Positions 57,250 to 64,000 of a DNA stretch of 64,000 bases are shown piece after piece. The translations under genes were made by a program, and so were the position numbers. Source of the stretch: Leucosporidium creatinivorum (taxonomy: Eukaryota; Basidiomycota; Microbotryomycetes; Leucosporidiales; Leucosporidiaceae); assembly GCA_001600635.1 (NCBI GenBank), contig BCKL01000003.1, forward strand, positions 633,923-697,922, written 5' to 3'. The notes under the pieces were generated by a model that was not told the DNA's origin, searched no databases, and saw only the letters and a list, made by a program, of their open reading frames with translations. Each line of letters opens with the position of its first letter. Within the stretch, counting starts at the first letter, position 1.

Positions 57250-59210
57250 ATGTCTGCTGTTCCCGTTAGCGACGACGCTGCTTCTCGCATCCGTGCCCCT
57301 CGCAAGGTCGGAAAGGCAGTTCAAGATGCGATCTCCCGCGGAGCTCCTAACATCGACTTGGTGAGTACTTCGAACAGCATCTACTACATCACAGCTAACC
57401 TCCTGTCACCTCACAGTCACTCCTGCCCAACCTTACCGACCTGTGAGCTCAGCATCTCTCCACGCCCCCCTCCGGATCTTGCTGACCCGCTGCACCCTGT
57501 CATCGCACACTACTTCGTACAGCTCGGCCGAGACAATTACCTCCAATGTGCATTCTATCAACTCGCTGTGCGAAGACCCTCGGTTTGTTACCGCTCGCCC
57601 TCTTTCATTGCTGCTGAAGCTGACCTCCGCCCTCGCTCCAATTCGCCGACTCATTCCTCAACAGCCTCAAGTTCGTAATGGAGAAGGTCGTGACGCACCT
57701 TCATGACTTTGCTCGTGAGGTCGGACTCACAACCGAAGAGTGGATGTAGGTCTTGCCTTCAACGTCAGAACGAAAGCCGCTCGGCGCCGTCTAAGAGAAG
57801 CTAGAAGCTGACCTTTTTGCTCTACTAGGGCCGCCATTCACTTCTTGACTGCCACTGGACAGATCTGCTCGGACATCAGGTGAGCTGCTGAGGTTCTCAC
57901 TGAGCTCACGTCCCGCCGAACTAACGCCGACCGTCGCTCGCAGGCAAGAGTTCATCCTTCTCTCCGACATTCTCGGTCTCTCGGCTTTGGTCGATACCAT
58001 GAACCACCCCAAGCCCGAAGGAGCCTCCGAGGCTACCGTTCTCGGCCCCTTCTTCACCGAGGATGCCCACGACGTGAGTCTTCGAGTCTTCGCCGAACCT
58101 CTTCCCTTCGCTTACGTCCCCTCCACCCTACTTCACCTCCCACAAATCCTTCACTTTTGTTATTCACTCACTTCCTCGTCGCCTTCTACCACTTCTGCAG
58201 ATCCCCGCCGGCGGTTCCATCGCGAGTGAGGGCAAGGGCGAGTATATGTACGTCGAGGGGCGCGTCACCGATATGCAGGGCAACGGTATCGCTGGCTGCA
58301 AGATTGAGACATGGGAGACCGACGAGGATGGTCTCTACGATACTCGTAAGTCGACGTCGAGCACTTCTCCCAGGGTCGGCGTTGCCAACCGGCTCGCCTG
58401 ACTTGGGCGCTGATTACCTCTCGTCCTCCAAAAGAGTACGAGGGACGCTCCGAGCCTGATTGCCGTGGACGTCTGACGACCGACAAGGTGCGCTGAGCGA
58501 CATTATCCTGCCTTCGTCCTGCGGCGCCAAAGCTGACCCTGCTCGCCCTCACAGGATGGCTACTACAGCTACCGCGCCGTCTTGCCTATCGCCTATCCTA
58601 TCCCTAATGACGGTCCCGTTGGCCAGTTCCTACGCAAGCTCAACCGTCACGTCTTCCGCCCCGCCCATCTGCATATGCAGTTCGAGGTGCGTAGCCCTCC
58701 CTTGCGCCGATCTGCCTCTGGTGCACTGCGCTGCCTCGTGTGCACTGAGCTCGATGGTCACTCTCTGTCTAGTGAGCTATGCTGACCTCTCTGTTCACCT
58801 ACACCTACAGGCCACTGGCTTTGAGCCTCTCACCACGGCGCTCTACCCCCGAGGCGACGAATACCTCAAATCGTGCGCTCTCCTTCTCTTCCTTCGGCTC
58901 TAACTTGACTCAAATCCTGACTGGTTTCTCCACTATAGCGACGCCGTCTTCGGAGTCAAGACCTCCCTCGTTGTCGACGTCGAGGAGATCCACGACGAGG
59001 AAAAGGCCAAGGCTCTCGGGTTCAAGTCTGCTCCTTACCACCTCCTCAAGCGTGATGTGAGTTCTACATTATCTTGTAAATGCTGCTCGAGCTCGCCTAC
59101 TGACTCACTCCTCGCCATCGCAGTGGAAGCTCATCACCGTCGAGGAGGCCGAAGTCGAGAAGAAGAAGTCGTTGGCTGCCTACTATGCTACTATCCAGGG
59201 TAACAACTAG
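57250..59210 (+). CDS. Intradiol ring-cleavage dioxygenase, probably hydroxyquinol 1,2-dioxygenase
   Basis: The enzyme opens the catechol-type ring between the hydroxyls using Fe(III), giving maleylacetate when the substrate is hydroxyquinol. The start at 57250 is MSAVPVSDDAASRIRAPRKV. The N-terminal dimer domain includes VVTHLHDFAREVGLTTEEWM, FLTATGQICSDIRQEFILLS and LGLSALVDTMNHPKPEGASE, then ATVLGPFFTEDAHDIPAGGS. The catalytic part has MQGNGIAGCKIETWETDEDG joined to LYDTQYEG, DKDGYYSYRAVLPIAYPIPN, and LNRHVFRPAHLHMQFE. The iron ligands should be Tyr of GLYD, Tyr of YPIP and the two His of PAHLH. About ten exons, about 320 residues. Hydroxyquinol rather than catechol is inferred from YPIPNDGPVG and the neighbouring maleylacetate reductase. 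Confidence 0.9.
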
Positions 59211-59555
59211 TCGTGATCATCTCTCAGATATCTCTGGAATCAAGTGTGTGTATGGTAGTAGTCCGCAACGCGATTCGAGGGGCCAAAAAGGAGTCTCGGC
59301 GCTCCGCGTAAGCGAAAGTCGACGCTACAGGAGACTTTCATCGAGTCAGGCCTACCATCTGACCTCGCTCTTCACTTCACTGAAGGTGGTGACTAGGCTC
59401 AGCGTTCACCCCCCACATCAGCTCGACCTCGGCGTGACCGACTCGATCTTCTCTTGACTTCCTGCGCTTCACTGCTCGTTTCTTGCTCGTCTCACTTTCG
59501 CCCAGCCGTCTCCAATCGCTCGATATCATCTTGAGGGCCTTCTCGATCATCTGAC
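59211..59555. other. Intergenic spacer, promoter of the first dehydrogenase
   Basis: This 345-nt region lies between co-directional cluster genes. It contains one CGG-N5-CCG (near 59430) of doubtful meaning. No gene seen. Confidence 0.5.
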
Positions 59556-60830
59556 ATGTCTGCCTTCAGCGAGAAGCGACCAGAGGTGTCGCCAGACGAT
59601 GTTCGTACTCAGACGGCTCTGTACGGCGCCAACATTGAGGGCAGGTCAGTCATGCCAAGACTCATGGACGTTATCTTTCCTGCCGTGTAAGTATCGAGCC
59701 GCTCCGAGGTCTTTACGAGCGCTGACGAGGCCTCTTTTCCAATCGCAGCGGTCTACCGCGGTACAAGTTTACCGCCGTCAACTGCGATTCTCTCGAGATG
59801 GAGGACAATGTGTGGAAGCGGGATATGGCATTGCCCACAGCGCTCGGTAGCTGCATAACGATGCCGTTGAAGGCGCGCCGAGCTCTTTCGCTGTCCTGCT
59901 GCGTCCAGCCGCTCACCCAGCCATCTTTCTCCACCAGATCCAAGCCATGACTGCCGTCGACGAGCTCACACCCCAAGCTCTCGCAATAGGCAGCGTCAAC
60001 ACCACCTACTTTCGGCGCTCCCCCTCCGGCTCCCTCACCCACGTTGGCACCAACCTCGACACCGCGGCCGTCTTCAACTGTCTCATCTCCGCTATCTCCT
60101 CCATTTCCACTCCATTTCCAGCCGACACACCTCTCTCCTTCGCTCCTGGAACAGCTTCGGCGTTGATGATCGGTGGAGGAGGTGCCACTCGCGCCGCCAT
60201 CTACGCCATGCATGCTATTGGTCTCTCGCCCATCTACATGGTCAACCGAGATCCAGGGGAGACGGCGTCCATCGTTGAGCAGTTCAAGGATTGGGATCTG
60301 CGCCCGCTCGAGACCGTCGAGCAGGCGAAGGATGCGCTCGCCGAGAGGGAGAAGGAGGGCGTGAGGCTGGCGGCGGGAGTGGGAGCTATCCCTTCGATCG
60401 AGCCGGCGACAGACGCGGAGAAGAGGGTGTATGAGATAGCCAGAGTGCTGTTCGAACACCCTTATGACGCCAATGAGGCGCGAGCCGAGCAGGGCTTTCT
60501 CTCGCTGCCGAGTAGGCCAGTCTTGTAGGTTGCCTTCTGCGCGAGCTCCGTCGTAAACTTACAACTGACTCCTCGTACTCCCCTACAGCGTCGAGATGGC
60601 CTACCACCCTCCCATGACCCTCATTCGCACCATCGCCGAAGAGGCCAGTTGGCAGACTGTCTGCGGGACCGAGGTCGTTGCGGTAAGTCGAGTGCTATAC
60701 ACAGACCCGAGCTTCATTCATGTGCCTCTCTCTGTAGGAGAACGCATTCGAGCACTGCTACATCTACGCCGGCAAGGTCGTGCCTCCAGCCGTTCGCGAG
60801 GAGTGCCGGAGGGTCTTGAGGGAAGCGTAG
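59556..60830 (+). CDS. Divergent quinate/shikimate dehydrogenase-family protein
   Basis: The start at 59556 gives MSAFSEKRPEVSPDDVRTQT, then ALYGANIEGR. The substrate-binding domain reads VNCDSLEMEDNVWKRDMALP, LGSCITMPLK (conserved Lys of TMP-x-K), IQAMTAVDELTPQALAIGSV and NTTYF, then THVGTNLDTAAV (the usual NTDW Asp, in the context NLD). The Rossmann domain has SALMIGGGGATRAAIYAMHA and IYMVNRD. The C-terminal helix region includes VEMAYHPPMTLIRTIAEEAS and ENAFEHCYIYAGK. Between MPLK and IQAM the intron begins GC rather than GT (59873-59937). About 330 residues from five or six exons. Whether it oxidises quinate or shikimate, or acts on another polyol acid, cannot be read from sequence. Confidence 0.8.
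59873..59937 (+). other. GC-AG intron
   Basis: This 65-nt intron has a GCGCGC start and a CCACCAG end. It joins TTG AAG to ATC CAA in phase and restores the conserved MPLK...AIG-x-VNT spacing. No GT donor is available near it. Confidence 0.65.
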
Positions 60831-61193
60831 ACGGCCGAGAGCAAGGAATTAGCGCTATTAGCGCTCACTCTGTCATCCCCCTGCCTAGGGGTCAGCATGT
60901 CTGCCGATACGCCCTCGTTCGGAGTAGAGCAACTCGGCGGGCAGGTTCGGCGCTCGTCTCAGCTCGCTAGTCGACCGCGTCGGGGTCAATCCCCTCCTCT
61001 GCCGTTTCGCATCGCTCCAAAGGTTTCAACTATCATCCTGTCTCCTGCTCTGCCCTTCGCTCCTGCCCTCAACTGTAGGCCGCGGCTCGACGAAGTCGGC
61101 GGATTCGCTATCTTCCGCTTGAGGCGAGTCGGTTCTGGATGCCCTTCGCGCGCTGTGCATTTGCTGACTTACGCCGTGTGATACCTCACAGAT
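60831..61193. other. Intergenic spacer between the two dehydrogenase genes
   Basis: This 363-nt region has no gene and should contain the promoter of the second dehydrogenase. Confidence 0.5.
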
Positions 61194-62529
61194 ATGAGCA
61201 TCTTGCAAGAGGTACGAGATGGGAATGGTCCCCAGCAGACCTTCGAAATGTGCTCCTTCGGGCCCGGCGCCAAGCTTCTCACTGACCCGTCAATCTCCTC
61301 TCGCAGTTCAACGCCTCCGCGAAGCAGCTCTACGTCTTCGGATACCCTATTGCACAGAGCAAATCTCCTCTCATTCACAACACGGGATACGAAGCGTTGC
61401 ACCTACCTCACGGGTTCTTCGTCCTCGAGCGGCCAGAGCTCACGAATGAGGTCGAAGAGATCCTGCACGATGAGTGAGTCTGCTTGCTCTGGTCGCCAGT
61501 TAGGCGGACATCTACTCGTGCTCGAGCTGCGCTAATGGTCTCATCCCTTGCAGCTCGTTCGGTGGAGTAAGTCTCGAGCTCGGTCGCTTGAGCATCGCCG
61601 AAGCGACCGAGCTGGCGCTGACCTTGTCTCCCCACGGCTAATACAGATGGCGGTTACCATGCCCTTCAAGATCACCATCATGAAGCTACTAGACGACGTC
61701 ACCCCGGCGGCAAAGCAGCTTGGAGCCGTCAACACCGTCATCCCTCGTCTCGGCACAGATGGAAGGCGGATCCTCGTAGGCGACAACACCGACTGGGTGA
61801 GCTTAGCTCACTTCTTCGGATATATAGATACTCTACTGACTATCCGTAGAGCAGGTCGGCATCCGCAACGTCCTTCTCGCCGGTCTCAAGCCCGAGCATG
61901 AACGGAACGGCGAGTCAACTGGACTTGTCATCGGTGCAGGAGGCGCCGCTCGAGCTGCAGGTGAGCTCCATAAGATTTAAAGCTTGCTTCATGGCTGATC
62001 TGAGCCGTCCTCTATCGCAGTGTACGCCCTCGGCGAGATGGGAATTGGCAACGTCTACGTCTTCAACCGAACGTCGTCTCGCGTGAAGGAGATCATCGCC
62101 GGCTTTGCCGCCTACAACAAGACCAGAATCATCCACATATCCTCCCTCACGGCCGAATCATTCACCCTCGGTCCTCCCCTCTTTGTCATCGGCACCGTCC
62201 CGGCAAAGGCAACCGTCGCTCCTTCGCTCACCTCTACAGCTGGTCTCCCACCTTCAGCAGCTGGAGCGATCACTCTGAGCTCAGACATCTTCTCCCGACC
62301 TCAAGGAGGAGTGGTGCTCGACATGGCCTATCTCCCGAAGCGCACGGCGCTGATTCGTCTCGCCGAGGAAAGTCGATCCGATTGGAGCACCAACCCAGGG
62401 ATCATGGTGCTCTTGCAGCAAGCATCTGCTCAGTTTGAGCTATGGACGGGACTGAAGCCTCCTGTCGAGGAGATGGCGGCGAAGACGTTGGAAGTTTACG
62501 AGAGGGAGGCCAGCGCCGAGCAGCAGTGA
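61194..62529 (+). CDS. Quinate/shikimate 5-dehydrogenase
   Basis: The start at 61194 gives the short exon MSILQE, then FNASAKQLYVFGYPIAQSKS with PLIHNTGYEAL (the GxPIxxSxSPxxHN substrate signature). Then come MAVTMPFKITIMKLLDDVTP (catalytic Lys), AKQLGAVNTVIPR, VGDNTDW (catalytic Asp) and VGIRNVLLAG. The Rossmann domain is GLVIGAGGAARAAVYALGEM, VYVFNRTSSR. The end has GGVVLDMAYLPKRTALIRLA, NPGIMVLLQQASAQFELWTG and a charged tail. Six or seven exons, about 310 residues. This is the stand-alone catabolic type (like fungal Qa-3/QutB), not part of the pentafunctional AROM enzyme. Its place beside dioxygenase and reductase genes suggests quinate entering the protocatechuate/hydroxyquinol route. 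Confidence 0.9.
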
Positions 62530-63082
62530 GGAGTCGGCGAGAGGGCTCTTGTTCGAGAGATCAGCCGTAGGTAGACATGCTATGTAACGTGCTGAAGGAT
62601 AATATCTGGCTTCTTCTGTTCCGACTGCTAAGCGGTAGTGGTGAAGCGAGCTTGGCCTCAAGCTCCCTCGGCGATCATAATTCGCTTGCTGCGTCGGTCG
62701 CGAGAGAATCTGTCGTCGAGTGTGTAGTCGTCGTTGGCCGAAACGCATAAGAGCTATAGCCTCACCGCCTTCGATCTCCAAGAGCGTCGAGTAGAGAGGT
62801 GCATGGCGCCGGCGAGCGAGCATGCAGCATCGCCGAGCAGGCCTCGCACTAGCTCTTACGCCGTCGAGCAGCCTTTGTGCGGGCCTGTAGCAGCTCTCAC
62901 GCACTGTAAGTGGATTTTGCTCTGCCTCGCCTACAGACCTCCTCGGTCAAACTCCTCTCTATGGCGGCTCGACTTTCTTCCGCCTCTCTCGCTCTTTGCT
63001 TTCGCTCGTCTTCACCTTGAATCGCTTCTGCGACCCTGGCTGGCACCTTTGGAGCATCGGATTCGCTCAGGACCGATCAATC
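62530..63082. other. Promoter region of the Zn2Cys6 gene
   Basis: This 553-nt region shows no gene. It contains one CCG-N9-CGG near 62620-62635 of uncertain value. Confidence 0.45.
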
Positions 63083-64000
63083 ATGAAGGATCAGAAGCGC
63101 AAGCGGGTCACGAAGGGTGAGCAGTCGTTGCGTCGAGCTCAGCCGTCGAGGAGCTGACCTCTCGCTTCAGCTTGCGATAGCTGCGTCAAGAGGCGGCGAG
63201 CGTGTGTCAGGAAGTCAGACGATGAGGCCTGCGAGCTCTGTACCGCTTCAGGACGGCCTGAGGTACGTAGCTAGTTCGAGCAGCGGCTGGCGGGAGGCCC
63301 GCGGCTGACCAGAACACCTTTTCACGCGCAGGCATGCACCTACACCAAGCCTGTGAAGCGTAGAGGTCCTCTGGCGGGCTACAGCACCCTCGCCAAGCAG
63401 TCGAGCGAGCGACTGGATCTCCTCCGTCTCTTGCTCGGTGAGTCGTCCTCAGCTGCAGCCTTCCAGTGCTGGAAGAGGAACCGATTCTCGAGGCCTAGCT
63501 ACTGATTCCTCTCCCCTGATACGCAGGCGACATGTTCCTGCTCTCGCCCCAAGTCGAGGAGCTCGCCGAGTACTGCCTGCAGCGCCGAGCCACGGCGACG
63601 CTCGCTCCGCCGTCCCCTACCGAGCGCGACGAGGACGAAAAGAAGGCTGCCTTCGCTCGGAGCGCCGTCAGCGCGTGGCTCGAGGCTCGCTCAGGCTCAA
63701 TGGAGGCTACGCCGAAGCTGGAGGAGGACACAGACGAGCTAGAAGACGACTCGTCTCCCAATCAGGGCTCTACAGTCGCTTCGACTTCCGAGATCGCCTA
63801 TGATATCTCGACTTCACATCAAAGCGATCAGCCTTCCTACGCCGCCGACAACAGCGCCCGCTTCCCCTCCCAATCTCAGCCAGTGACCGCTGCCGACCCT
63901 CCCCCGCGCTTCCACATCCTCCAAACGCCACCTCAACCTCCAAAACCCCCTGCTCCCCCACCTCTCCTCTCCACCCGTCTGCATCGTGGGCCATCATCGA
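63083..64000 (+). CDS. Zn2Cys6 transcription factor (3' end beyond the window)
   Basis: The start at 63083 gives MKDQKRKRVTK. After a GTGAGC intron the frame continues ACDSCVKRRRACVRKSDDEA and CELCTASGRPE, then a GTACGT intron and ACTYTKPVKRRGPL. The six cysteines lie as C-x2-C-x6-C-x8-C-x2-C-x8-C, the fungal binuclear cluster. After it comes GYSTLAKQSSERLDLLRLLL, likely the linker and start of a dimerisation helix, then an Ala/Glu-rich region and a Ser/Pro-rich stretch to the window end. Adjacent to four catabolic genes and transcribed in the same direction as three of them, it is a good candidate for their regulator, comparable in role to Neurospora QA-1F or Aspergillus QutA. That role is inference. 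Confidence 0.87.

Overview
This window comes from the nuclear genome of a basidiomycete fungus, most likely a GC-rich red-yeast type (Pucciniomycotina). Genes are close together and cut by many introns of about 50-90 nt. Donors are mostly GTGAGT or GTAAGT, the branch site is GCTGAC or GCTAAC, and acceptors are CAG. A group III G-alpha subunit and a DUF6534-like membrane protein also suggest Basidiomycota. I saw no tRNA, rRNA, CRISPR array or bacterial-style operon, and no recognisable virus-like element or transposase.

Layout. Positions 1-14600 are mainly housekeeping: the tail of a membrane protein (cytochrome b561-like), tyrosyl-tRNA synthetase, the sterol C-4 methyl oxidase ERG25, the 25-kDa subunit of cleavage factor Im, a BRCT protein, mitochondrial malonyl-CoA:ACP transacylase, a broken single-pass membrane protein gene, and DPH3. 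Positions 14758-19538 encode a large Vsb1-like SulP-STAS-cyclic-nucleotide-domain transporter. Positions 19800-24050 hold a degraded repeat and two tandem members (A, B) of a family I do not recognise. Positions 24337-35436 carry a DUF6534-like membrane protein, LSM4, a G-alpha subunit, a GT49/LARGE-like glycosyltransferase and a mitochondrial ABC ATPase.

Positions 35534-38528 are a pair of near-identical 470-nt inverted repeats around a small cysteine-rich protein gene. Positions 40400-43240 are an inverted copy of the left repeat, carrying family member C. Positions 43476-54734 hold an unknown gene, a 2OG-Fe(II) oxygenase, SAGA subunit SPT7, the tether USO1/p115 and a PARP-type zinc-finger protein.

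Positions 55182-64000 form a catabolic gene cluster: maleylacetate reductase and an intradiol (hydroxyquinol-type) dioxygenase on a shared divergent promoter, two unlike quinate/shikimate dehydrogenase-family genes in tandem, and a Zn2Cys6 regulator cut by the window end. Together these point to quinate/aromatic-acid use through hydroxyquinol and maleylacetate to 3-oxoadipate.

The two most notable items are the three-member unknown family with its shared flanks and conserved 3'-UTR introns, and the aromatic catabolic cluster.
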